DNA of 64,000 nucleotides, taken from Allopusillimonas sp048270225 (lineage in GTDB: Bacteria; Pseudomonadota; Gammaproteobacteria; Burkholderiales; Burkholderiaceae_B). The notes beneath the pieces were generated by a model, which worked only from the letters and a program-made list of their open reading frames with translations, was not told the origin of the DNA and made no database searches. Below, piece by piece: positions 26,473 through 33,755 of the stretch (positions are counted from its first letter, which is position 1; each line of letters opens with the position of its first letter). Position numbers and translations under genes: made by a program. Where the stretch lies: NCBI GenBank assembly GCA_048270225.1, contig JBLWTG010000005.1, forward strand, positions 310,001 through 374,000, read 5' to 3'.

Positions 26473-26505
26473 CTGGCACATGCGAAACGTCGCGACTGGC
26501 TCTAG
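26473..26505 (+). promoter_or_regulatory. Direct-repeat TauR-type operator in the xsc-tauX gap
   Basis: CTGGCACATG (26473-26482), 13 bases, then CTGGCTCTAG (26496-26505). The same layout is found before tauA, and the second box resembles the CTGGAC(T/C)TAA direct repeats described for TauR of Rhodobacter capsulatus. A weak -10 (TAAGTT, 26526-26531) lies 17 bases after a -35 position at the end of the second box. The rest of the 322-base gap 26285-26606 is AT-rich with an inverted repeat (26371-26382 and 26440-26449). Confidence 0.6.
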
Positions 26506-26606
26506 ACCCCCCGGCAGCGATCTCCTAAGTTATAGCTGTGGTTTTCCGCTGTCATGCAAGGACAGGGGCACTACAGCTACAGCATCAACATATGGAGACA
26601 ATGCGA

Positions 26607-26999
26607 ATGTCCAGCGAAAATTTGGTCGAGATCATCAAAGCCTTTGGCGAGGCGTGGAACCGCCACGATATAGAGGCTCTGATGTCTTTCATGCACGAAG
26701 AGTGTGTATTCGAGACAGTGGCCGGCCCCGAGGCCTACGGCACCCGCCACGAAGGGCAGCAAGCCGTGCGCAAGGCTTTCGAAGCGGCCTGGCAGACCAT
26801 TCCGGACGCGAAATGGCTTGATGCCAAGTGCTGGGGCGCTGACGGCCTTGGCGTCATGGAATCGACCTTTACCGGCACAGCAGCGGATGGCTCTCGTATT
26901 GAGGCCAATATGGTTGATCTGCTGGTGTTTCGCGATGGCAAGATTCTCCTGAAGAACGCCTTCCGTAAAAACCGTCCGCACCTGCCCGCCAAGCGCTGA
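26607..26999 (+). CDS. tauX: Taurine dehydrogenase small subunit TauX
   Basis: A 130-residue SnoaL/NTF2-like protein: MSSENLVEIIKAFGEAWNRH, EEC-VFETVAGPEAYGTRHEG segment, then KWLDAKCWGADGLGVMESTF. TauX accompanies TauY in the membrane- or cytochrome c-linked taurine dehydrogenase that deaminates taurine to sulfoacetaldehyde and ammonia. The ATG at 26607 has GGAG 9 bases before it; ATGs at 26601 and 26592 are too close to that site. It is 39 bases before tauY and divergent from xsc. The fold-based family is clear; its exact role in the enzyme is not established. Confidence 0.82.
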   Translation: MSSENLVEIIKAFGEAWNRHDIEALMSFMHEECVFETVAGPEAYGTRHEGQQAVRKAFEAAWQTIPDAKWLDAKCWGADGLGVMESTFTGTAADGSRIEANMVDLLVFRDGKILLKNAFRKNRPHLPAKR

Positions 27000-27038
27000 T
27001 GCATTCCTGATTTTCATCTTTTTCATTCTGGAGTCATC

Positions 27039-28448
27039 ATGGCTGCCAATCCCGTCGCCGCCGAGCCGACGCTCGAAAGCTCGTTTCAGGAGAGTCCCTA
27101 CGACCCTCTGTATGATCCGCTGGTTACGCCTACAGGCCGTGGCCAGGCTTATGCACCAACGTATTGGGTCGGTACGGCGGGCACCCCGCCGCCTGACGAT
27201 GGACCGGTCGATCGGGACTTCGATGCCGATGTCGTGGTGATCGGTTCCGGTTTTACTGGACTGGTTACCGCGCTTAACCTGGCGCAGGAGCATGGAGTCC
27301 AGGTCGTTGTGCTGGAAGCGAACCGCACGGCCTGGGGGTGCACCAGCCGCAATGGGGGCCAGGGGCAGAACGCATCCGGCCGCCTGTATCGCTCTCAATG
27401 GATACAGCGCTGGGGCGTAGATGTGGCCAAGCGCCTGGATGCTGAAATTCACGGGGGCTTTGAGTACTGGAAAAGCCTGGTGGCTACCATAGACTGCGAT
27501 GCGCAGCCTGGCGGGCATTTGTATACCGCGCACCGCCAGAAAAAAATGGCGTTTCTGGAGAACGAGTGCCGCGTCATGCATGATGTCTTCGGCTATGACA
27601 CACGCATGCTCTCGCGCGAAGCGCTGCATGAGCGCTATGCGGCGGACCAGGAGGCGGTCGGCGCGCTGCACGAACCCGACGGCGTGGGCGTTCATCCGCT
27701 CAAGCTGGCATTCGGCTATCTGCGCCGCTTGCGTGAGCTGGGTGTCAAGGTGCATCCCGCCAGTCCTGTGCAGGGATGGGACACCATCAATGGCGTGCAT
27801 CATCTGCGCACGCCCGGCGGTGTGGTTCGTGCCCGGCGCGTGGCGGTGGCCACGGGAGGATACACGCCCCAGCACCTGCATAAGTCCTTGAACAATAAAA
27901 TCATGCCTATCCTGTCCAACTCCCTGGTAACACGGGTGTTGACGCCGCAGGAGCGCGAGGCGGCCGGGCTCAGGAGCACGACTTTCATTACGGATACGCG
28001 CACCTTGCGGTTCTACTATCGCCTGCTGCCAGACGGATCCATGCAGATAGGGAGCCGCAGCGCAGTGACGGGCGCCGATGCCAGAAACGAGAAGCATCTG
28101 GACCTGCTCAAGGAAGGCTTGTATCGCAAGTTTCCCACCCTGCGCGGGATACCCATCGCTTATTCATGGTGGGGCTGGGTGGACGTGAGCCATGACATGA
28201 TGCCGCGCATTGTGCAGCCCGATCCGTCCGAACAGGTGTTCTATGCCTTTGGCTACGGCGGCAACGGTGTTTCGTTCTCGGCCCACGCAGGCCGCCGCCT
28301 GGCCGAACGGGTCGTCGGCAAGGACGGCAGGCAATGGGATTTGCCTATTTATAACTCGCCGCTGCCCGGGCATCTGTTCGCGCCGTTCCGGCGACTCGGC
28401 CAGGCCATGCTGTACCGCTATTATTATCTGCGCGACGAGAAGTTTTGA
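27039..28448 (+). CDS. tauY: Taurine dehydrogenase large subunit TauY
   Basis: A 469-residue FAD-dependent oxidoreductase of the D-amino-acid oxidase/DadA family with the dinucleotide loop VVVIGSGFTGLVTALNLAQE at about residues 66-85, then VVVLEANRTAWGCTSRNGGQ, the mobile FAD-contact region of this family, and a C-terminal FYAFGYGGNGVSFSAHAGRR. With TauX it should oxidise taurine to sulfoacetaldehyde, the route known from Paracoccus, instead of the taurine:pyruvate aminotransferase. GGAG precedes the ATG. It is convergent with tauR; no aminotransferase or alanine dehydrogenase gene for the other route is present here. Confidence 0.87.
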   Translation: MAANPVAAEPTLESSFQESPYDPLYDPLVTPTGRGQAYAPTYWVGTAGTPPPDDGPVDRDFDADVVVIGSGFTGLVTALNLAQEHGVQVVVLEANRTAWGCTSRNGGQGQNASGRLYRSQWIQRWGVDVAKRLDAEIHGGFEYWKSLVATIDCDAQPGGHLYTAHRQKKMAFLENECRVMHDVFGYDTRMLSREALHERYAADQEAVGALHEPDGVGVHPLKLAFGYLRRLRELGVKVHPASPVQGWDTINGVHHLRTPGGVVRARRVAVATGGYTPQHLHKSLNNKIMPILSNSLVTRVLTPQEREAAGLRSTTFITDTRTLRFYYRLLPDGSMQIGSRSAVTGADARNEKHLDLLKEGLYRKFPTLRGIPIAYSWWGWVDVSHDMMPRIVQPDPSEQVFYAFGYGGNGVSFSAHAGRRLAERVVGKDGRQWDLPIYNSPLPGHLFAPFRRLGQAMLYRYYYLRDEKF

Positions 28449-28457
28449 CCTGTGTCT

Positions 28458-28483
28458 CCCGGTGCACCATGGCGTGCGCCGGG
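28458..28483. terminator. Bidirectional terminator-like hairpin between tauY and tauR
   Basis: CCCGGTGCAC and GTGCGCCGGG form a 10-bp stem with one G-T pair around a 6-nt loop, in the 45-base gap between convergent tauY and tauR. There is no T tract on either side, so it may act as an mRNA 3' end rather than a strong intrinsic terminator. Confidence 0.5.
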
Positions 28484-28493
28484 GGCCGGGTGC

Positions 28494-30011
28494 TCAGACT
28501 TTGCCGTACAAGGCCTGATGAGCCTTGGCCAGCCTACGCATGCCTTCGGCGATCTTGTCTGTGTCGATAGACGCAAAGCCCATGCGCAGATAGTTTTTAT
28601 TCTCCTGGCCGGGATGATGATAGAAGACATGGCCGGGCTCTACCACCACGCCCTCCAGGAGGGCGGCTTCGGCCAGTTTTTCTGTATCCACACCGACCGG
28701 CGCCTTGATCCAGCAGGATGATCCGCCGCTGATGGGCACCAGCTCGAACTCGGGCAGCGTTGCATGAATGGCCTTGGTCAGCTCGGCAGCGCGCTCTGCA
28801 TACAGCACCGAGAGCCTGCGCAGCAGCGCATGGTGATGACCCAGCGATATAAAGAGCGCAAAGGCGCGCTGTACGTAGGCGGACGGATGGCGCAGCATCA
28901 GCCGCCTGAGGGCGCGCAACTCGCTGGCCAGCTCGCGCGGGGCGACGATATAGCCGATGCGCAGTCCCGGGGCAAAGCTTTTGGAGAGGCTGCCTATATA
29001 GATAACGCGCCCGTGACGGTCCAGGCTTTTGAGGGCGGGCGAGGGGTGGCCGTCGTAGCGGTTTTCGGTTTCGTAATCGTCCTCGATGATGATGCCGTCC
29101 GAGCGGCTCACCATTTCGAGCAGCGCCACGCGGCGCTCCATGGGCAGGGTGACGCTGGTCGGGCACTGATGGCTGGGGGTTACGAAGATGTAGTCGCAGC
29201 CTTGCAGGGCAGGGGTGATGCACAGCCCTTCGCCGTCTATCGGCAGCGGCATGAGCTTTTCGGTGCGGTGCGCAAAGGTATTGCGCGCGTCCGGATAGCC
29301 TGGATCTTCCATACCCACCACAGTGTGATCGTCGATGAGCAGGTCGCCCAGAAGGTACAGGGCATGCTGCGCGCCGACTGTCACTACAATTTCATCGGCC
29401 TCGGCCCAGACGCCCCGGCGAGGCAAAACCTGGCTGCGGATTTCTTCGATCAGCGCCGGATCGTCGTTGGTGATGAGATCGGGGGCCCAACTGCGTATAT
29501 CCAGGACAGACAGGGCTCGGGTGCAGCATTCGCGCCATTCGGCGGTGGGAAACTGGCTGGGATTGAACTGGGCATACACAAAGGGGTAGGGCATGCTCTG
29601 CCAGTTTTCGGGCTTGACGATATTGCGCTGGCGCGACGGATGGAAGACCATGCGACGCTGCCAGCTTGCCTCGGTATGCTGGCGCGGCCTGGGTTCGTCC
29701 TGTGCCTGTGTCGGTACGTGATTGCGCAATACATCGTCGGCGATGAAGTGTCCGCTGCGCTCGCGCGAAACAAGATAGCCTTCGGCAACCAGTTGCTGGT
29801 AGGCGAAGACGACCGTGTTGCGGGCTATGCCCAGACTGTCGGACAGGTGGCGACTGGAAGGCGCGGGCGCGCCGGGCGGCAAGTGTCCGCTGAGGATGGC
29901 GGACACCAGCATTTTGCGTATGCGGCTTTGCAGGCTAAGGCTGGAATCGCTGACGCGATCGAACAGCGTCAGCCATTGCAGGTTGCTGGAAAGAGGAGTT
30001 GGTGCGTTCAT
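28494..30011 (-). CDS. tauR: MocR-family regulator of taurine metabolism TauR
   Basis: The 505-residue protein joins a GntR-type winged helix (LQSRIRKMLVSAILSGHLPP; SDSLGIARNTVVFAYQQL, residues ~26-95) to an aminotransferase fold-type I domain with the PLP lysine at Lys344 in GSLSKSFAPGLRIGY. Regulators with this build (MocR: GabR, PdxR, TauR) sense amino compounds through PLP; TauR activates taurine genes. It lies 10 bases after tauC at the end of tauABC-tauR and is convergent with tauXY. Direct repeats before tauA and tauX are likely targets. The taurine link rests mainly on context. Confidence 0.87.
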   Translation of the reverse strand: MNAPTPLSSNLQWLTLFDRVSDSSLSLQSRIRKMLVSAILSGHLPPGAPAPSSRHLSDSLGIARNTVVFAYQQLVAEGYLVSRERSGHFIADDVLRNHVPTQAQDEPRPRQHTEASWQRRMVFHPSRQRNIVKPENWQSMPYPFVYAQFNPSQFPTAEWRECCTRALSVLDIRSWAPDLITNDDPALIEEIRSQVLPRRGVWAEADEIVVTVGAQHALYLLGDLLIDDHTVVGMEDPGYPDARNTFAHRTEKLMPLPIDGEGLCITPALQGCDYIFVTPSHQCPTSVTLPMERRVALLEMVSRSDGIIIEDDYETENRYDGHPSPALKSLDRHGRVIYIGSLSKSFAPGLRIGYIVAPRELASELRALRRLMLRHPSAYVQRAFALFISLGHHHALLRRLSVLYAERAAELTKAIHATLPEFELVPISGGSSCWIKAPVGVDTEKLAEAALLEGVVVEPGHVFYHHPGQENKNYLRMGFASIDTDKIAEGMRRLAKAHQALYGKV

Positions 30012-30021
30012 GACCCGAAGC

Positions 30022-30849
30022 TTACACCTTGCCCTTCCAGGGTATCAGCAGGCGTTCAAGGTAGCGCAGCAGCATGTCGAACAGCAGTGCGAAAAACCCG
30101 ATGACGATAATGCCCATGATCACCGTGTCGCTGGCCAGGTATTGCGCCGCGTTGAGCACCATGAAGCCCAGGCCTCGCGCCGATGCCACCATTTCGGCAG
30201 CGACCAGCGTGGTCCAGCCTACGCCGATGCCGATGCGCATGCCGGTGAAAATCTCGGGCATGGCCGCCTTGAGAATGACATGGAAAATGATCTGCCGGCT
30301 CGATCCGCCCATGGCATAGGCCGCGTGTATCTGTTCTATCGAGACGGACTTGACGCCCGAGCGCGCGGCAATGGCCATGGGGGCAAATATGGCAAGGAAA
30401 ATCAGGAATACCTTGGGAAATTCTCCGATGCCAAACCAGATGATGACGAGCGGCAAATAGGCCAGGGGAGGCAGGGGCCGGTAGAACTCGATGATGGGGT
30501 CGAACAGGCCGCGTGCGACACGGTTCACCCCCATCAGTATGCCTATGGGTACCGCCGTGACCAGCGCCAGCAGGAAAGCGCCCATGACTCGGCCAAGACT
30601 GGCCAGGGTGTGCTGGGCGAGCGTCGAGTTGGCCACGCCCAGCGTCACGGCCTCGATGAATTTATCGTAGACGGCAAAGGGCGAGGGCAGGAATATCGGC
30701 TTGATCCATCCCATGCTGGTGATCAGGAACCATAACGCGATCAGGACGACAGCCGTCATGAGACTGATGAAACTGCTGTTGCCCGCGCCGGGCGCGCCAT
30801 AGACCTGCCCCGGCGTGGCGGGTTTGCTGGAGAATAATTTCTTAGACAT
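30022..30849 (-). CDS. tauC: Taurine ABC transporter permease TauC
   Basis: A 275-residue inner-membrane permease with about six hydrophobic segments (SFISLMTAVVLIALWFLITS first) and the cytoplasmic EAA loop around AAYAMGGSSRQIIFHVILKAAMPEI, the contact site for TauB. PLPPLAYLPLVIIWFGIGEF is the usual SsuC/TauC segment. The ATG at 30849 (MSKKLFSS) overlaps the end of tauB by 8 bases; a longer start at 30963 would lie deep inside tauB. Part of tauABC-tauR. Confidence 0.93.
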   Translation of the reverse strand: MSKKLFSSKPATPGQVYGAPGAGNSSFISLMTAVVLIALWFLITSMGWIKPIFLPSPFAVYDKFIEAVTLGVANSTLAQHTLASLGRVMGAFLLALVTAVPIGILMGVNRVARGLFDPIIEFYRPLPPLAYLPLVIIWFGIGEFPKVFLIFLAIFAPMAIAARSGVKSVSIEQIHAAYAMGGSSRQIIFHVILKAAMPEIFTGMRIGIGVGWTTLVAAEMVASARGLGFMVLNAAQYLASDTVIMGIIVIGFFALLFDMLLRYLERLLIPWKGKV

Positions 30850-31681
30850 GAAGAAGTGCCGTTGTGTCGACAGGCGGCTCGCCGGCTTCGCGTTCGTCGC
30901 CATAGATGATGCCAAGTACGGTTTCGCGCATCTCGATGAAATCTTTGCTTGATTTGATGGCACGGGCGTCCCTCGACTCTAGAAAGCGTTTATTGAAATC
31001 CAGCTCGTACATATTGGTGATGCGGCCGGGGCGCGGCGACATCACCACCAGTTTCGATCCCAGAAACAGCGCTTCTTCCACGCTGTGGGTAATAAAGAAA
31101 AACATTTTGTGCGTGTGCTGCCAGACATCGAGCAGCAACTCTTGTATGGTTTCGCGCGACAGGGCGTCGAGCGCGGCCATGGGTTCGTCCATGAGCAGCA
31201 TGGCCGGGTCGCAGGTCAGGGCGCGGGCGATGCCAACGCGCTGCTGCATGCCTCCGGATAACTGATAGATCATGTGGCGGTGGAAGTCTTTCAGTCCAAC
31301 CAGCTCGAGATTGCGCGCCGCGATGGCATTGCGTCTGGCCTTGCTCACACCCTGCAGTTTCAGTCCAAACTCGGTGTTGTCGATGACATTGAGCCAGGGC
31401 AGCAGGGCGTGCTTCTGAAAGACGACGCCGCGATCCGAGCCAGGGCCCGTGATGGGGCTGCCGCCGAGCAGCAGTTCGCCTTCGGTGGGCGACAGAAATC
31501 CGGCCAGGACGTTCAGCAGAGTCGTCTTGCCGCAGCCCGAGGCGCCCAGGGCCACGACGAAATCGCCTGATGCGATTTCAAGATTGACATCCTGAAGCGC
31601 CACCACAGAGCCGCCCTGTTGCAAAGCGGGATACGTGACGCTGACGCCTTTGATGCTCAGGTTGGCCATAGGGCTTGTCAT
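30842..31681 (-). CDS. tauB: Taurine ABC transporter ATP-binding protein TauB
   Basis: A 279-residue ABC ATPase: Walker A GASGCGKTTLLNVLAGF, Q-loop region VVFQKHALLPWLNV, signature LSGGMQQRVGIARAL, Walker B LLMDEPMAALD and switch His in FFITHSVEEALFLG. It drives uptake through TauC. The ATG at 31681 (MTSPMANLS) has AAGGAA 7 bases before it. It is separated from tauA by an 80-base gap holding a 13-bp hairpin. Confidence 0.93.
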   Translation of the reverse strand: MTSPMANLSIKGVSVTYPALQQGGSVVALQDVNLEIASGDFVVALGASGCGKTTLLNVLAGFLSPTEGELLLGGSPITGPGSDRGVVFQKHALLPWLNVIDNTEFGLKLQGVSKARRNAIAARNLELVGLKDFHRHMIYQLSGGMQQRVGIARALTCDPAMLLMDEPMAALDALSRETIQELLLDVWQHTHKMFFFITHSVEEALFLGSKLVVMSPRPGRITNMYELDFNKRFLESRDARAIKSSKDFIEMRETVLGIIYGDEREAGEPPVDTTALLHV

Positions 31682-31723
31682 AGGGAAGTTCCTTGCTGCG
31701 TAATGGGTCACGGTGAAGGAGAA

Positions 31724-31753
31724 GGTATCGCGCCGCTGTCGCGGCGCGATACC
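31724..31753. terminator. Perfect 13-bp hairpin between tauA and tauB
   Basis: GGTATCGCGCCGC (31724-31736), loop TGTC, GCGGCGCGATACC (31741-31753). Directly after the gene for the binding protein, such a stable stem can protect the tauA message from 3' decay and terminate part of the transcripts, giving more TauA than TauBC. No T tract follows. Confidence 0.6.
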
Positions 31754-31761
31754 GCCGGTGC

Positions 31762-32808
31762 TCAGTTCCCCGCTTTGGCGGCGTCCTGCGCGAATGATGC
31801 ATTCACAAAGGTGGCGTAGTCATCCAGCGGTTTGTTGATCTGGCGCTGATCTTTCAGGAATTTGGCGCTGGCAGTGAAGGCCTTGGCAGCTCCGCCGTCT
31901 TTGCCGCCGCCCAGCCAGGCATTGGAGGCCTGTTCCTTGGCATCGGGAAACAGCAACAGCTTGAGTGCTGAAACGATGTCATCCGGCTTGCCGCCGATCA
32001 GCTTGACAATACCCTTGACGGTGTCCGAGTCCGCGGTGATCGACGCGGCATTCTTGTTGTAGTCCGCGTAGGATTTTGCCAGAACGCCGGTGAATGCCGC
32101 CATGAACTTGGGATTCTTGGCGGCCCATTCCTTGTCAACGACCAGGCCGTCAAAAGTGGGAACACTTTTCTTGCCGATCTGTTCGGAGTCGGAAATGGTC
32201 TTGCCGGTTTTTTGGATTTCGGTCAGCGCGGGCGGCCAGACATACGCTGCGTCGATGTCGCCGCGCAGCCATGCGGCCACAATCTGTGGAGGCTGCATAT
32301 TCAGGATCTGTACATCCTTGGGCGCGATGTGCCAGATGTCTTTCATTGCCACCAGCAGATGGAAATGCGAGGTGGAGACGAAGGGGACGCCGACTTTCTT
32401 GCCGACCAGATCCTGCGGCTTTTCGATGCCGGAGCCATTGCGGGCGACCAGCGCTTCTGATTTGCCGATATTGTCCAGTATCCAGAACAGTTCCAGATCA
32501 ACGCCGCGGGTCACCGCAGCGGTAATGCCGGTCGAACCCAGCACCCCGACAGGCACATCGCGTGATGCAAAGGCGCTGGATATGTCGCCGGCCGAGCTGA
32601 ACTGGCGCCAGTCTATGTCGTAGCCCGCGGCCTTGGCTGCCTTGTCGAAGCTGCCATCGGCGATAGCGCTGACGAATGGCCCCACGATTTGCTGATAGCC
32701 GACCACCACCTTGGTCTGCGCCAGGACGCCCGTGGAATTCAGGCTCAGGATGCCGGCGGCAGCGCCCAGCATGGCAAACTTGCGTACACGTCGTAAGAGG
32801 GGTTTCAT
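31762..32808 (-). CDS. tauA: Taurine-binding periplasmic protein TauA
   Basis: A 348-residue solute-binding protein with a Sec signal (MKPLLRRVRKFAMLGAAAGI to about Ala30), then KVVVGYQQIVGPFVSAIADG, the start of the TauA family, and LVGKKVGVPFVSTSHFHLL, PPQIVAAWLRGDIDAAYVWPP. It captures taurine in the periplasm for TauBC. GGAGAG lies before the ATG. It is first in tauABC-tauR; a double CTGG operator lies 95-127 bases upstream. Confidence 0.93.
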   Translation of the reverse strand: MKPLLRRVRKFAMLGAAAGILSLNSTGVLAQTKVVVGYQQIVGPFVSAIADGSFDKAAKAAGYDIDWRQFSSAGDISSAFASRDVPVGVLGSTGITAAVTRGVDLELFWILDNIGKSEALVARNGSGIEKPQDLVGKKVGVPFVSTSHFHLLVAMKDIWHIAPKDVQILNMQPPQIVAAWLRGDIDAAYVWPPALTEIQKTGKTISDSEQIGKKSVPTFDGLVVDKEWAAKNPKFMAAFTGVLAKSYADYNKNAASITADSDTVKGIVKLIGGKPDDIVSALKLLLFPDAKEQASNAWLGGGKDGGAAKAFTASAKFLKDQRQINKPLDDYATFVNASFAQDAAKAGN

Positions 32809-32902
32809 GGGGTCTCTCCATTCAGGTTATCGCGACACACCTTGGTAGCGTCATTTTTGTGTCGCCTTGTGAATGGATAGTGCACACAGACCAGACTTGC
32901 GA

Positions 32903-32935
32903 CTAGGTCCAGTTGTTTTTATTAGATGGGGCCAG
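32903..32935 (-). promoter_or_regulatory. Direct-repeat TauR-type operator upstream of tauA
   Basis: On the minus strand CTGGCCCCAT (32935-32926), 13 bases, then CTGGACCTAG (32912-32903). The second box matches 9 of 10 positions of the CTGGAC(T/C)TAA box reported for TauR of Rhodobacter capsulatus. Box order and the 13-nt spacer equal those in the xsc-tauX gap, and the downstream box ends at the expected -35 position. Confidence 0.65.
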
Positions 32936-32940
32936 TTATT

Positions 32941-32991
32941 CCGTGTTGAGTGATGCCAAACACGGCAAAGCCGCTGCATTGCCGTGTTTGG
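32941..32991. terminator. Alternative hairpins downstream of the LOG-family gene
   Basis: CCAAACACGGCAA (32956-32968) pairs perfectly with TTGCCGTGTTTGG (32979-32991) around a 10-nt loop. Its AACACGG part can instead pair with CCGTGTT at 32941-32947. It lies between the LOG-family stop (33077) and the tauA promoter on the same strand, so it may stop readthrough into tauABC. No T tract. Confidence 0.5.
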
Positions 32992-33076
32992 ACTATAACC
33001 GAGGGCATGCTGCCCTGGCTGGCATTAAGGGTAAATGCCCATGCTCCCGAAGGCGGGGTTTAGGCCGTCTGGCGGA

Positions 33077-33703
33077 TTACTCGGGCAGGGCGGGGGCGGT
33101 TTCGCGCTCGTGGGAAAATGCCGTACAGAACGATTCGACGCGGTGCATGACCAGATCGATGTCGTCGGTGACGGTAAGCAGGTCGATGTCATGTGGTCCG
33201 ATCAGCTTGAGCGCCATCAATTGGTCGCGGATCCAGTGAAGGAGGCCGCCCCAGAATTCAGTGCCGATCAGGATAATGGGGGCGGGAGGCACTTTGCGCG
33301 TCTGGACCAGCGTCATGACCTCGAACAGCTCGTCCAGGGTGCCGAATCCGCCAGGCAGGGCGATATAAGCGGCGCTGTGCATGAAAAATGTGGCCTTGCG
33401 CGAATAGAAATAGTCGAAGTTCAGGCTGTGTGTCTGATAATGATTATTGCTGGTTTCGTGGGGCAGTTTAATATTTAGGCCTACACTGGTGCCTCCGGCT
33501 TCGAAGGCGCCCTTGTTGGCCGCCTCCATAATGCCGGGGCCGCCGCCCGCAATAACGGTAAGTCCCGCTTTTGCGAGGCGGGCGCCTATGGTTTCGCTCA
33601 ACGCGTAGTAGGGTGAGTCGGGGCGCAGGCGGGCACTACCGAATACGCTGACACCCCAGCCGATTTCCTTCAGGGTGTCGGCGGCGCTTTGCAACTCTGA
33701 CAT
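33077..33703 (-). CDS. LOG-family protein (cytokinin riboside 5'-monophosphate phosphoribohydrolase-like)
   Basis: A 208-residue Rossmann-fold protein with the LOG signatures GGGPGIMEAANKGAFEAGG and PGGFGTLDELFEVMTLVQT, the latter holding the catalytic Arg/Glu region. Characterised relatives hydrolyse nucleoside 5'-monophosphates, releasing the base; some take part in nucleotide turnover. The ATG at 33703 was chosen with GGGG before it. The upstream ATG at 33757 would make its start codon overlap the polA start codon (CATG). It is divergent from polA. The natural substrate is not shown by sequence. Confidence 0.85.
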   Translation of the reverse strand: MSELQSAADTLKEIGWGVSVFGSARLRPDSPYYALSETIGARLAKAGLTVIAGGGPGIMEAANKGAFEAGGTSVGLNIKLPHETSNNHYQTHSLNFDYFYSRKATFFMHSAAYIALPGGFGTLDELFEVMTLVQTRKVPPAPIILIGTEFWGGLLHWIRDQLMALKLIGPHDIDLLTVTDDIDLVMHRVESFCTAFSHERETAPALPE

Positions 33704-33706
33704 AAT
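33698..33706 (+). promoter_or_regulatory. Candidate extended -10 promoter for polA
   Basis: TGA-CATAAT fits an extended -10 about 50 bases before the polA ATG at 33756, with no clear -35. It overlaps the preferred start codon of the divergent LOG-family gene. Promoter use is inferred. Confidence 0.3.
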
Positions 33707-33755
33707 CCCCGGGATCTGCTGAGAAGCAGTCAGACGGACTACTTTATTGTTTGAC

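Noticed and set aside
28764..30104. 446-codon plus-strand frame opposite tauR
   Set aside because: Antisense shadow of a well supported MocR gene.
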